Source: an uncultured Eubacteriales bacterium
GTDB taxonomy: Bacteria > Bacillota > Clostridia > Oscillospirales > Oscillospiraceae
Direction: 5' to 3'
Length of the DNA stretch: 22,173 nt
NCBI GenBank assembly: GCA_900546255.1
Contig: URCB01000030.1
Span: 1 to 22,173 of the forward strand
Of the stretch, positions 6,744-14,299 are shown piece by piece. The stretch's first letter is position 1. Each line of letters begins with the position of its first letter. Both the position numbers and the translations under genes were made by a program. Under the pieces are notes generated by a model. It made no database searches, was not told the origin of the DNA, and was given only the letters and a program-made list of their open reading frames with translations.

Positions 6744-7436
6744 TTATCCCCGAAAGCGGTAGCCCACGCCCCAGACGGTTTTGATGTACTGGGTGCGGTC
6801 GGGGTTGAGCTCAATTTTATCCCGGATGTGCTTGATGTGGACGGTGATGGTGGACACATCCCCATAGGCATCCATCCCCCACACGTGGTCAAAGAGCCGG
6901 TCCTTGGAAAAGACCGTGTCCGGGTGCTCGGCCAGGAAGAGGAGGAGGTCGTACTCCTTGCTGGTCATGTTGACCTCCTTGCCGTTGACCCACACCCGCC
7001 GGCTCTCCCGGTCGATCTCCAGGCCCCGGACCTTCAAAATCTCCGGCCGGGGCTTTTCCCGGCTGCCCACCAGGCGCTGGTACCGCTGGATGTGGCCCTT
7101 CACCCGGGCCACCAGCTCGCTGGGGGAGAAGGGCTTGGTCATGTAGTCATCCGCCCCCAGGCCCAGGCCCCGGACCTTGTCAATGTCGTCAGCCAGGGCG
7201 GAGATGATGATGACGGGGGTGTCCTTCTCCTCCCGGAGGCGGCGGCAGATCTCAAAGCCGCTGAGGCCCGGGAGCATCACATCCACAATCACCAGGGCAT
7301 AGTCCTCGGTGAGGGCCGCCTGGAGGCCCTGGGTCCCGTCGGTGTGCAGGTCGCACTGGAAGCCGCCGTTGATCTCCAGGTAGTCCCGCTCCAGCTCGGC
7401 CACGCTCTGGTCGTCCTCAATGATTAAAATCTTCAT
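6744..7436 (-). CDS. OmpR/PhoB-family response regulator
   Basis: A 230-residue two-domain regulator. The receiver domain (residues 1-115) has the acidic pocket E7-D8-D9, the phospho-acceptor D52 in VIVDVMLPG, S79 and K101 in MTKPF. The C-terminal winged helix (about 135-228) has the OmpR signature LTxxEYxLL-like sequence MTSKEYDLLLFLAEHPDTVF and ends with IKTVWGVGYRF. Its ATG overlaps the stop codon of the kinase gene by 4 nt (ATGA), so the two are translationally coupled and are cognate partners. It is the last gene of the ABC/two-component operon. Likely targets are the two exported-protein genes, which share a 24-nt element upstream of their promoters; this is inference. Confidence 0.95.
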   Translation of the reverse strand: MKILIIEDDQSVAELERDYLEINGGFQCDLHTDGTQGLQAALTEDYALVIVDVMLPGLSGFEICRRLREEKDTPVIIISALADDIDKVRGLGLGADDYMTKPFSPSELVARVKGHIQRYQRLVGSREKPRPEILKVRGLEIDRESRRVWVNGKEVNMTSKEYDLLLFLAEHPDTVFSKDRLFDHVWGMDAYGDVSTITVHIKHIRDKIELNPDRTQYIKTVWGVGYRFRG

Positions 7437-8590
7437 CGTAACACCCCTTCCTCCTTCTGTAGGGGGAGGTACAGAAAGGCCCGGGTCCCCTCTCCCTCCT
7501 CGCTGGTGAGCCAGATTTTTCCGTGGTGGCTTTCCACAATGCTCCGGCAGATGGCCAGCCCCAGGCCGCTGCCGGGCACGGAACTGGTGCGGGCGGTGTC
7601 CGCCCGGAAGAAACTGTCAAACACATGGCTCAGGGCCTGGGGGCTGATGCCCTTCCCGTTGTCGGAAACCTGGATCACCAGGCCCTTTTCATACTCCTCC
7701 GCAGACAGGGCAATGGCGCCGCCGGGGCGGCCATACTTCACTGCGTTGGAGATAAGGTTGTCCAGCACCCGCTTCAGCTTTCCCCGGTCGGCAGTGACGA
7801 TGTACCGCCCCTGGGGGATCTGGCTGGAGAAGGTCATGCCGTTCTGCCGGGCATCCTCCTGGTACTCCTCCCCCAGATCCCGGAGGAAGGGGCCCATGTC
7901 CACGTACTCAAAATGGTATTGCATCCGCCCCAGCTCGTACTCGGAAAAGTCGGACATGTTCCGCACCAACTTTTCCATCACCAGGGACTTGTTATAGATG
8001 ATGTCCAGGTAGTGGCGCTGCTTTTCCGGGGTGTTAGCAATGCCGTCCTGGATCCCCTCCACATACCCCTTGATGGCGGTAATGGGGGTGCGCAGGTCGT
8101 GGGAGAGGTTGGCCATCAGCAGCCCCCGCTCCTCCTGGGCGCCGGCCTCCGCCACGGCGGTGGCCTTCAGGCGCTGGCGGACGCTCTCCAGGGACTGGCT
8201 GAGCTCATCCAGCTCCCGCAGCTCGCAGGAGAGGATTTGAAAGTCCAGCTCCCCGTCCCGCAGGTTGTCTGCCGCCCGGCGGAGGGTTTTCAGGGTGGCG
8301 GTGATCCGCCCGGTGAGCCGGTGGGTCACCAGGATGCACACCCCCGCCACCAGCAGGCAGAGCACCACCCCGGCCAGCACCAGGTAGGGCACCATGCCGC
8401 TGGGGCCCATGGTCTCCTTCCCAAAGAGGAAGGCCAGGCTCTCCGCCAAAAATTTCTCCCCGTCGGGAACTCTTTGGCAGAACACCACCATCACCGCGAT
8501 GATGACCCCCAGGCCCAACACCAGCGACAGCACCAGCATCAGCAGACCGGCCCGGAGAAACTGCTGGCGCAATGTGGTCTTCTTGGGCAT
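7433..8590 (-). CDS. membrane sensor histidine kinase
   Basis: A 385-residue kinase that phosphorylates the adjacent response regulator. Two membrane helices (about residues 12-37 and 66-88) enclose a very short external loop of under 30 residues. A HAMP-like linker (89-142) follows, then the H-box NLSHDLRTPITAIKGYVEG with phospho-accepting H164, the N-box DNLISNAVKYG, the G1 box VSDNGKGI and the G2 box GSGLGLAICRSIVE. The short loop suggests that it senses within the membrane or through the neighbouring ABC transporter or exported proteins, as in other intramembrane-sensing kinases. The ATG at 8590 with AAGGGGG upstream is preferred over an in-frame TTG at 8614. It lies 37 nt after the permease gene. 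Confidence 0.95.
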   Translation of the reverse strand: MPKKTTLRQQFLRAGLLMLVLSLVLGLGVIIAVMVVFCQRVPDGEKFLAESLAFLFGKETMGPSGMVPYLVLAGVVLCLLVAGVCILVTHRLTGRITATLKTLRRAADNLRDGELDFQILSCELRELDELSQSLESVRQRLKATAVAEAGAQEERGLLMANLSHDLRTPITAIKGYVEGIQDGIANTPEKQRHYLDIIYNKSLVMEKLVRNMSDFSEYELGRMQYHFEYVDMGPFLRDLGEEYQEDARQNGMTFSSQIPQGRYIVTADRGKLKRVLDNLISNAVKYGRPGGAIALSAEEYEKGLVIQVSDNGKGISPQALSHVFDSFFRADTARTSSVPGSGLGLAICRSIVESHHGKIWLTSEEGEGTRAFLYLPLQKEEGVLR

Positions 8591-8627
8591 GTCGCCCGCC
8601 CCCTTTCTCTGCAATGTACGAGGTTAC

Positions 8628-9380
8628 TCAGGCCTCTTTCCGGTCAAAGAGCCAGTACCCGCCGCAGCCGAACACCAGCCCGTACCCCGCCAGCAGCCCA
8701 ATCCGGGGCAGCAGGGAGAAGAAGGGGAGGGTGATGCCGATCCACAGGTTGTGCCACCGGAGATACCCGGTGAACACCAGCCCCCCCACCGCGGGGAGGT
8801 AGGTCCCCAACACCAGCAGACCGATGTAACACACCACGCACAGCAGCACCGTGAGCCCCGACCCCCGGCCAACCTGGTTGACCAGGCAGAAGAACAGGAT
8901 GAGCACCGCCAGGGGAATCAGGTCCAGCAGGCAGGCCCCCAGACTGGTGAGCACCCCTTCGGTGCCCCCGCCCAGGCCCACCTGGGCCAGGGTGGTCACC
9001 AGGTACATCACCGCCAGGTCAAAGGCGCACAGCACAAACACCGCCAGGGCCTTGGAGAAGAAGAGCTTCCCCTTTCCCACCGGGCGCATGAGGGAAAAAC
9101 GGATGGTGTGGTCCGCCTGCTCCGCCACAAACAGGTCGCTGGCCGCCATCACCGCCATGAGGGGGAGGAAGATCAGCAGGATAAAGGTGAGGTTGGAGGA
9201 CATGAGCCCCCCCAGCACCGCCGCGGGATCCACACTTCCATCGGTGAGATAGTTGACCAAAAGCACCCGCAGGGCGCTGATCACGCAGATGGCGCACCCC
9301 AGAATGAGAAACACCAGGTACTTCTTCCGTCTGCGGAGCTTGAACAGCTCATTGCTTAAACTGGACAAAAACGTTTCCAT
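8628..9380 (-). CDS. ABC-2 type transporter permease (BcrB-like)
   Basis: A 250-residue integral membrane protein with about six hydrophobic segments. The basic N-terminus NELFKLRRRKKY, then a first helix, a large hydrophobic pair of helices and a loop with EQADHTIRFSLMRPVGKGKL are typical of ABC-2 permeases such as BcrB and lantibiotic-immunity EG subunits. The start ATG at 9380 has AAGGAGG 6 nt upstream; the GTG at 9398 is less likely. It follows the ATPase gene by 60 nt and should form a complex with it. Together with the two-component system this resembles peptide-antibiotic resistance loci. Substrate unknown. Confidence 0.88.
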   Translation of the reverse strand: METFLSSLSNELFKLRRRKKYLVFLILGCAICVISALRVLLVNYLTDGSVDPAAVLGGLMSSNLTFILLIFLPLMAVMAASDLFVAEQADHTIRFSLMRPVGKGKLFFSKALAVFVLCAFDLAVMYLVTTLAQVGLGGGTEGVLTSLGACLLDLIPLAVLILFFCLVNQVGRGSGLTVLLCVVCYIGLLVLGTYLPAVGGLVFTGYLRWHNLWIGITLPFFSLLPRIGLLAGYGLVFGCGGYWLFDRKEA

Positions 9381-9440
9381 CCACATCCTCCTTACCACGC
9401 TCAGCCAAACACCGGCCTGTCCCAGGGCCCTGCCCCGGGC

Positions 9441-10172
9441 TCACAGGATGACGGTGCCCTTCTTGTCCCGCACCTTGGCCAAAAAATAGTCCTCCAGGGA
9501 GGGGTGCAGGCGCAGGGCCTCCTCCTTGGTGTCGAAGGAGAGCATCTCCCCCTCGTGGAGCACCAGCACTTTGTCGCACATTTTCTCAATCTCTGAGGCC
9601 AGGTGGCTGGCCACCAGGAAGGTGACCCCCTTCTCCTTGGCCAGGCGGAGGATGATCTCCCGGACCTCCACGGTGGCCTCAATGTCCAGGCCGTTGGTTG
9701 GCTCGTCCAAAATCATCAGTTCCGGCTGGGAGAGGAGGGCCAGAGCCAGGCCCATCCGCTGCTTCATGCCCAGGGAGAACTTGCCGCAGCGCTCCTTTTT
9801 GTAGGGGGCCAGGCCCACGATCTCCAGCACCCGGTCCATCCTGGCCTGGTCCACGTCCCGGTAGTACCGGGCGGCCATGCGCAGGTGGTCCTGGGCCGTG
9901 AGATGTTCATACAGCGCCGGCTGTTCAATGAGGGAGCCCACCTTGGCCAAGGCCTGCTCCCGGTGGGCCACATTGGCGCCGAAGACGGTGATGGTCCCCT
10001 CCGAGGGCTGGGCCAGGCCGGTGATGGACTTCATGATGGTGGTCTTCCCCGAACCGTTGGGGCCCAGCAGCCCCACCACCTGCCCCCGTTCCACGGAGAA
10101 GGTGATGTTCCGGGCACCCCGGCCGTTGGGGTAAATCTTGGAGAAATGATCCAAGGTCAGTACAGTGTCCAA
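9441..10172 (-). CDS. ABC transporter ATP-binding protein (BcrA-like)
   Basis: A 243-residue nucleotide-binding subunit. Visible motifs are Walker A GPNGSGKT (residues 37-44), the ABC signature FSLGMKQRMGLALAL, Walker B LMILDEPTNGLD and the switch histidine in LVASHL. Gene context and sequence fit the BcrA/lantibiotic-immunity class (ATPase of a simple two-gene exporter). The start is a TTG at 10172 with AAAGGAG 8 nt upstream; there is no better ATG. It is the first gene of the ABC-kinase-regulator operon, lying 107 nt after an exported-protein gene with a large hairpin between. Confidence 0.95.
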   Translation of the reverse strand: MDTVLTLDHFSKIYPNGRGARNITFSVERGQVVGLLGPNGSGKTTIMKSITGLAQPSEGTITVFGANVAHREQALAKVGSLIEQPALYEHLTAQDHLRMAARYYRDVDQARMDRVLEIVGLAPYKKERCGKFSLGMKQRMGLALALLSQPELMILDEPTNGLDIEATVEVREIILRLAKEKGVTFLVASHLASEIEKMCDKVLVLHEGEMLSFDTKEEALRLHPSLEDYFLAKVRDKKGTVIL

Positions 10173-10213
10173 GGGTTGTACTCCTTTCCACAGGGGTCCC
10201 AAAGACCCGCGAA

Positions 10214-10261
10214 GGGCGGCAGGACCCCGAAGGCCACAGGCCTCCGGGGTGCTCCCGCCGC
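10214..10261 (-). other. intergenic hairpin between exported protein and ABC genes
   Basis: A long hairpin: inner stem CCCCGGAGGCC/GGCCTTCGGGG around TGT, with an outer GGCGG/CCGCC extension. There is no T tract on the minus strand, so it is not a normal terminator. It may act as a processing or 3'-end protecting element that lets the upstream gene be expressed more strongly than the ABC operon. Confidence 0.5.
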
Positions 10262-10279
10262 ATCATGTGAGGGGTCTGG

Positions 10280-11434
10280 TTAGTAGGTGATCAGGGTCCG
10301 GTCCCCCACATCCAGGGGCTGGATGGTGGTGGTGCCGTAGTTGGTGAGGGTCACATCCCCGGTGAGCACCAGGGTGTGGCTGCTGCCGTCCTTTTCGGTG
10401 GTCTGGAAGGTCACCTCAATGTGGTTGTCGGTGAGGCGGCCCTGGTCGTCCACGCCGAAGGTGCACAGCACCTTCTCCAGGTTCAGGTCCTGGCCCACGT
10501 AGGACTCCAGGCTGTCTCCCACCGCTTCGGGGTGGGCTGCCGCGAAGGCGTCATAGTCGGCATAGTAGTCGTAGGAGCCGTCCGTGTTCACATAGACGAT
10601 ACCGCCGCCCTGCTCGTTCAGGACGTTGTAGTACTTATCCTCCCAGTTGGTGGCGTTGACCTCCTCCACCTTGTCCAGCAGGTCGCCGTAGGTCTCATAC
10701 CAAGCGTCGTCATAGCCGTTGCTATAGCCGTCCTTAAACTCCTCCGGCAGGGTCTCGCCGGTGGTAGACTCGTAGTTGTGGATGACCGTGGCGGAGTAAT
10801 CGGCAAAGTTCACCGTGTAGTTCTCCCGGTTGGAAGCGTCCACACTGTAGGCAAAGAGGGAGAGCCCGGCGTTCACCAGGGAGGGCACCTGGTTCTGGGC
10901 GATCTCAATCTGATACTGGGTGACCCCATTCTCCTTGCCCACCTGGACGAAGTTGTTCTTCAGCTCGCCCACCACCGTGTCGGCGGCGATCTCCACAAAG
11001 TTCACCATGCGGTTGGCCATCTCATCGTCGGTGTCGATGCCCAGCAGGTTGGAGGCCAGGGTTGTGTCCTGGTTGGTTCCATAATCCACCTGGTAATAGT
11101 ACTTGTCGTTCATATTGAACTCCGTGCGCACCCCGTCCAGCAGGGTGTCATACGTCTCCATCTGGCCGGAGGCGTCCTTGGAAACGGAATGGGAATAGAC
11201 GTTCTGCCCCTCCATGGCAAAATCCTGCTGGAGGCTGGCGATCTCTTTCCCATCATAGTTGACCTGCATGGTGCCCGTGGCCGTGAAATTGTCCGTCTCC
11301 AGCGCCAGGGACTTCAGCGCCTCCTTATACTTGGTGTAACCGTTGACACTGCCAAAGGCCGCTGTGGCAGACACCGCCAGGATCAGCACCCCGGCTGCCA
11401 GGCAGACCAGCAGTCGATTGCGTTTTCTCATCAT
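10280..11434 (-). CDS. exported protein of unknown function, paralog B of a tandem pair
   Basis: A 384-residue protein with a basic N-terminus (MMRKRNR) and one hydrophobic segment (residues 8-28), then an acidic, Tyr/Asp/Asn-rich outer domain. There is no lipobox after the hydrophobic segment, so it is either secreted or anchored by the segment. It is paralogous to the protein at 11707-12843 over its whole length: shared blocks are AAFGSVNGY, LLGI-x-x-DDEM, LKNN-x-VQ, PS-L-x-NAGLS and a C-terminal YGTT...PLDVG. I do not recognise the family. Two adjacent ATG codons (11434, 11431) follow AAAGGAGG. It has its own promoter and lies directly upstream of the ABC/two-component operon, so it may be a ligand-capturing or sensing partner of the transporter. 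Function is inferred only from position. Confidence 0.85.
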   Translation of the reverse strand: MMRKRNRLLVCLAAGVLILAVSATAAFGSVNGYTKYKEALKSLALETDNFTATGTMQVNYDGKEIASLQQDFAMEGQNVYSHSVSKDASGQMETYDTLLDGVRTEFNMNDKYYYQVDYGTNQDTTLASNLLGIDTDDEMANRMVNFVEIAADTVVGELKNNFVQVGKENGVTQYQIEIAQNQVPSLVNAGLSLFAYSVDASNRENYTVNFADYSATVIHNYESTTGETLPEEFKDGYSNGYDDAWYETYGDLLDKVEEVNATNWEDKYYNVLNEQGGGIVYVNTDGSYDYYADYDAFAAAHPEAVGDSLESYVGQDLNLEKVLCTFGVDDQGRLTDNHIEVTFQTTEKDGSSHTLVLTGDVTLTNYGTTTIQPLDVGDRTLITY

Positions 11435-11495
11435 AGTTCCTCCTTTTCAAAAACAATGCAGCTTGCGTGGAGCTTTCTTTTCCTTTTCCATGGAG

Positions 11496-11513
11496 AACCG
11501 GAACGAACCGGTT
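11496..11513 (-). other. small hairpin in the 5' leader of the exported-protein gene
   Basis: On the minus strand AACCGG-TTCGTT-CCGGTT can form a 6-bp stem in the roughly 90-nt leader of the gene starting at 11434. It might influence mRNA stability; no riboswitch is recognised. Confidence 0.3.
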
Positions 11514-11528
11514 TCTTTACTGGTTGCT

Positions 11529-11557
11529 ATTATACCGTAGATCTCTGAAAAAAGAAT
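11529..11557 (-). promoter_or_regulatory. promoter of exported-protein gene B
   Basis: A perfect -10 box TATAAT (minus strand, 11534-11529) has only a poor -35 (ATTCTT, 17 bp away). This is the pattern of an activator-dependent promoter. Confidence 0.6.
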
Positions 11558-11580
11558 AGGGAATCCATTAAAATTTCATT
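11557..11580 (-). promoter_or_regulatory. shared 24-nt element upstream of paralog B (putative response-regulator site)
   Basis: On the minus strand the element begins AATGAAATTTTAAT and ends GATTCCCTA. It matches the element in front of the other paralog (12900-12923) at 17 of 24 positions and has exactly the same 22-nt distance to TATAAT. Here TTAATG occurs twice with an 11-bp period (11582-11577 and 11571-11566), as expected for tandem binding of an OmpR-family regulator. Confidence 0.55.
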
Positions 11581-11623
11581 AAAAAAGCGGGAAATCCTCC
11601 CCCGGGGGTTCCCCGCTGCGGAG

Positions 11624-11669
11624 AAAAACACCGTTCCCCCGGGGACAGGAGCAGCCCGGGGGAACGGTG
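11624..11669 (-). terminator. terminator of exported-protein gene A
   Basis: On the minus strand CACCGTTCCCCCGGG (11669-11655) pairs with CCCGGGGGAACGGTG (11643-11629) and runs into TTTTT. The two paralog genes are therefore separate transcripts. Confidence 0.92.
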
Positions 11670-11706
11670 CGGCTTGCGCAGCACAAGCCGAGAGAGAGAA
11701 TGGGAA

Positions 11707-12843
11707 TCAGGTCCGCAGCTCCCGTCCCCCCACATCCAGGGGAGGGACAGAAGTGGTCCCGTATTGGTCAAAGGTCAGATCCAGAGAAGCCTGGAAGGTG
11801 TGGCGGGTTCCCGCCTCATCGGTGCTGGTAAGGGTAACCTCCACCTGGCTGCCGGTCAAGCGGCCGTCCTGGTCCAGGGAAAAGAGGTTGGCCACCGTAT
11901 CCACTGCCACATCCCCCGCCAGGTAGTATTCCAGGTAGGAGAACTTCCGTTCCGGGTGGGCGGCCAGGAACTCTGCCACCGTGTTGTACGTTTGGGCAGC
12001 ACCGTCTGCCGCCACATAGAGGACCCCTCGGTGCGTGTCCTTCCACTGGTCATACTGGGCAGACCAGGTGCTGGCAAAGGTGTCCAAACCGGTCAGCAGG
12101 TCCTGGTTGGCCTCATACCAAGCGGTGGTAATGTCCCCGTGGGCATAGCGTTCCTGCACGTCCTGGGGAACCGCCACCCCAGTGGCGGCCTGGTACTGGG
12201 CAAAGAAGAGGCCATAGTAGTCCTCATACTCCAAATAGCTTGGGTCTGGTTGCCCCATCATATGGTAGGCCAGGACGGACAGGCCCGCGTTAAACAGACT
12301 GGGGAACTGAATCTGGGACACATTGATCTGGTAACAAGTTTGCCCCGCTTCCTGGGCCAGCTGGACCACATTGTTCTTCAGGCCCCCCACCGTAAGGTCT
12401 AGGGCCATTTCGGCAAAGTCCACCATGCGCTGGGTCATCTCGTCGTCGGCTTGGATGCCCAGCAGGGAGTCGGCCCAACCGGTCTGCACCGCAGGGGTTT
12501 GGGTATAGAGGCGGCTGTCCTCCACAAACTGGGTGCGCATCCCATCCCGCACGGTGGAAAACTCCCGGTAGGCCTCCCCCTCCCCGGAGTGGGTACAGCT
12601 GGTTCTGGCACTGTCCGCCCCGTCCTTGGCGTAGGTGCCCTGCCAGGCAAAGACTTCCGCCCCGTCCATCGCCAGGTTGACCTGCGCCTGGAGGGTGAGG
12701 TTTTCCTCTTGGGTCAGCAGCTGCTTGACGGCCTGCTTATAGCGGTCATATCCATTGACACTGCCAAAGGCCGCCGCGGCGGACACTGCCAAAACCAGCA
12801 CCCCGGCCACCAGACAGAGGGTTAACTTGCGTCGTTGATGCAT
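11707..12843 (-). CDS. exported protein of unknown function, paralog A of a tandem pair
   Basis: A 378-residue protein with the same plan as its neighbour at 10280-11434: a basic start (MHQRRK), one hydrophobic segment (residues 7-26) ending AAAAFGSVNGY, and a long outer domain. Conserved blocks include LLGIQADDEMTQRMVDFAEM, LKNNVVQ, FPSLFNAGLSVLAY and C-terminal YGTTSVPPLDVGG. The paralogs have diverged most in the loops between these blocks. The start ATG has GGAGG about 9 nt upstream. It has its own activator-type promoter and a strong terminator. Tandem duplication next to an ABC/two-component operon suggests different ligands for a common system, but no function is known to me. Confidence 0.85.
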   Translation of the reverse strand: MHQRRKLTLCLVAGVLVLAVSAAAAFGSVNGYDRYKQAVKQLLTQEENLTLQAQVNLAMDGAEVFAWQGTYAKDGADSARTSCTHSGEGEAYREFSTVRDGMRTQFVEDSRLYTQTPAVQTGWADSLLGIQADDEMTQRMVDFAEMALDLTVGGLKNNVVQLAQEAGQTCYQINVSQIQFPSLFNAGLSVLAYHMMGQPDPSYLEYEDYYGLFFAQYQAATGVAVPQDVQERYAHGDITTAWYEANQDLLTGLDTFASTWSAQYDQWKDTHRGVLYVAADGAAQTYNTVAEFLAAHPERKFSYLEYYLAGDVAVDTVANLFSLDQDGRLTGSQVEVTLTSTDEAGTRHTFQASLDLTFDQYGTTSVPPLDVGGRELRT

Positions 12844-12871
12844 GGGCCCTGCCTCCTCTTCTATGCGACTT

Positions 12872-12877
12872 ATTATA
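12872..12877 (-). promoter_or_regulatory. -10 box of exported-protein gene A
   Basis: TATAAT on the minus strand without a recognisable -35 at 16-18 bp, again suggesting activation. The start codon is about 30 nt downstream. Confidence 0.55.
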
Positions 12878-12899
12878 GAGAGGAAAAATAAAGAAAGGC

Positions 12900-12923
12900 T
12901 AGAGAATTTCTTAAGTTTTCATG
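12900..12923 (-). promoter_or_regulatory. shared 24-nt element upstream of paralog A
   Basis: On the minus strand it begins CATGAAAACTTAAG and ends AATTCTCTA, with 22 nt to TATAAT. It aligns without gaps to 11557-11580 (17 of 24 identical). It partly approaches the degV terminator on its upstream side. Confidence 0.55.
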
Positions 12924-12939
12924 AAACCCCTTCCCCATG

Positions 12940-12974
12940 AAAAAAAGGAACGTGTTGGAAAAACACGTTCCTTT
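12940..12974 (-). terminator. terminator of the DegV gene
   Basis: On the minus strand AAAGGAACGTGTT (12974-12962) pairs with AACACGTTCCTTT (12956-12944) and ends in a run of T. It lies 32 nt after the stop codon. Confidence 0.92.
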
Positions 12975-13005
12975 CCCTTCTCTATCCGATGTTTTCGGCC
13001 TTCGG

Positions 13006-13860
13006 TTACCACACCTTTGCGCAGCCCAGGCCCACCGCACCCTCGCCGGTGTGGCAGCAGATGCTCAGAGGCAGGGAGACAGAGGGGGGCACCTTGTACT
13101 CTGGAAAGGCCGCCTGGACCTCGTCGTGCCAAGTGTCGCCTACGGTACGGTCACTGCCGGAGTAGCCGGAGTAAACCGCCATTCGCATCCCGGAAAAGCG
13201 GGTGGCCAAATCGTGGCGGAGGGCCGCGATCATGGTTTTCTTGGCGTGGAGCATTCCCCGCACCTTTCGATAGGCGTCCAGCTTCCCCCCCTGGATCTGG
13301 AGGACCGGCTTAATATGGAGGATGGTGGCCATGGCGGCCCCAGCGGCGGTAACCCGGCCGCTTTTCCGCAGGTACTCCAAGGTGCTCACCGCCACGTAGA
13401 TGCTGGAGGCGTCCCGCTCCCCCTCCAAGATGGCTTTGACCTCCTCGGCGGTCTTCCCCTGGTCCAGCAGGGACACGGCGTTGCGGATGGACCGGGCCAG
13501 GGTGAGGGTGATCCGATGGTCATCCACCACCAGCACCCGGCCGTCGTAGTCCTGGGCCAGGGCCTTGGCGGTTTCGCAGGAACCGCTGAGGCCGGAGGAC
13601 ATGGGAAAATGCAGCACCCGGTCATAGGTCTGCAGCAGCCGGTCCCATAGAGAGGTGATCGTCTCGGGAGACGGCTGGGAAGTGCTCACCTTTGCCCCCG
13701 CTTTCAGCAGGTGGAAAAAGGTCTCATGGGTACAGGTTTCCCCCTCCAGATAGGTTTCGCCATCGATAAAAAAGGGCATGGGAATGAGGTAAATGCCCAT
13801 CTCTTTGGCCTCTTGAGGGGTAATGCTGCTGTTGGTGTCCGTCACAATGGCTGTTTTCAA
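13006..13860 (-). CDS. DegV/FakB-family fatty-acid-binding protein
   Basis: A 284-residue cytoplasmic protein. The N-terminus KTAIVTDTNSSIT is the DegV hallmark, followed by STSQPSP, SSGLSGS and a C-terminal domain with HTGEGAVGLG. DegV proteins bind a single fatty acid; FakB members present it to the kinase FakA, which makes acyl-phosphate for phospholipid synthesis. No fakA is in the window. The start is the TTG at 13860 with AAGGGGA upstream; the longer frame from 13950 is excluded because the promoter -10 box lies at 13905-13900, inside it. The gene lies downstream of an XRE gene on the same strand and has its own promoter and terminator. Confidence 0.92.
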   Translation of the reverse strand: MKTAIVTDTNSSITPQEAKEMGIYLIPMPFFIDGETYLEGETCTHETFFHLLKAGAKVSTSQPSPETITSLWDRLLQTYDRVLHFPMSSGLSGSCETAKALAQDYDGRVLVVDDHRITLTLARSIRNAVSLLDQGKTAEEVKAILEGERDASSIYVAVSTLEYLRKSGRVTAAGAAMATILHIKPVLQIQGGKLDAYRKVRGMLHAKKTMIAALRHDLATRFSGMRMAVYSGYSGSDRTVGDTWHDEVQAAFPEYKVPPSVSLPLSICCHTGEGAVGLGCAKVW

Positions 13861-13899
13861 GGTAGCTATCCCCTTAACCTTCGATTTTACTCCTTTTGT

Positions 13900-13928
13900 A
13901 GTATACCATATCCTTCCATCCTTGGCAA
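13900..13928 (-). promoter_or_regulatory. sigma-A promoter of degV
   Basis: TTGCCA (13928-13923) and TATACT (13905-13900) on the minus strand, spacer 17 bp. Its position fixes the downstream TTG at 13860 as the start. Confidence 0.75.
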
Positions 13929-13955
13929 GGAAACTTTCGTCCGTCGCCATTTTCC

Positions 13956-14186
13956 CTACCGGCGGCTTCCGCCGAAAAACCGGGGGTCGTCGGTGCGCCC
14001 CAGAATATAGTCGGTGGAGGTCTGGTAGAGGTCGGCCAGGGCAATCAAAATGTCACTGGGGACGTCCCGGTACCCCTGCTCATAACGGAAGTATTGGGTT
14101 TGGGTCATACCCAGCTTGGCAGCCAGCTGCCGCTGGGTCAGGTCGTGGTCCTCCCGCAGGTCGCGGATCCGTCGGTAATATCCCAT
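13956..14186 (-). CDS. XRE-family repressor of the peptide/SPFH region
   Basis: A 76-residue regulator: a Cro/C1 helix-turn-helix at residues 5-60 (IRDLREDHDLTQRQLAAKLG then MTQTQYFRYEQG and PSDILIALADLYQTSTDYIL). The tail DDPRFFGGSRR follows. The ATG at 14186 has GGAGGGG upstream; an in-frame ATG at 14234 would run through the operator. A perfect GATATCCA-TT-TGGATATC palindrome lies 14 nt upstream of its start codon, and a second copy lies beyond the divergent promoter. It therefore very probably represses itself and the divergent small peptide gene. A looser copy at the SPFH promoter suggests it controls that operon too. Confidence 0.9.
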   Translation of the reverse strand: MGYYRRIRDLREDHDLTQRQLAAKLGMTQTQYFRYEQGYRDVPSDILIALADLYQTSTDYILGRTDDPRFFGGSRR

Positions 14187-14200
14187 GGCTCCCCTCCATT

Positions 14201-14218
14201 GATATCCATTTGGATATC
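14201..14218. promoter_or_regulatory. operator palindrome 1
   Basis: GATATCCATTTGGATATC: perfect 8-bp arms around TT. Its right end directly abuts the -35 box of the divergent plus-strand promoter, and it lies in the leader region of the XRE gene. Confidence 0.85.
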
Positions 14219-14247
14219 TTGACAGTAATCCCAACCAATGCTATCAT
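14219..14247 (+). promoter_or_regulatory. sigma-A promoter of the 45-codon peptide gene
   Basis: TTGACA (14219-14224), 17-bp spacer, TATCAT (14242-14247). Identical palindromes lie immediately before the -35 and over the expected start point, so repression should be tight. Confidence 0.85.
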
Positions 14248-14254
14248 GGGCTGG

Positions 14255-14274
14255 TGATATCCATTTGGATATCA
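14255..14274. promoter_or_regulatory. operator palindrome 2
   Basis: TGATATCCATTTGGATATCA: the same 18-bp palindrome as copy 1 with an extra symmetric T/A pair. It covers the predicted transcription start of the peptide gene. The centres of the two copies are 55 bp apart. Confidence 0.85.
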
Positions 14275-14299
14275 ATTATTTCCTGGAAGGAGTGCTGTT

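Noticed and set aside
10376..11548. Long open frame (390 codons) on the plus strand opposite an exported-protein gene
   Set aside because: It mirrors a well-supported minus-strand gene, has no SD or promoter, and its product is an unstructured Val/Gly/His-rich sequence. Similar long antisense frames at 2360-2974, 6564-7427, 7523-8734, 16349-17419 and 18137-18973 are also GC-bias artefacts.
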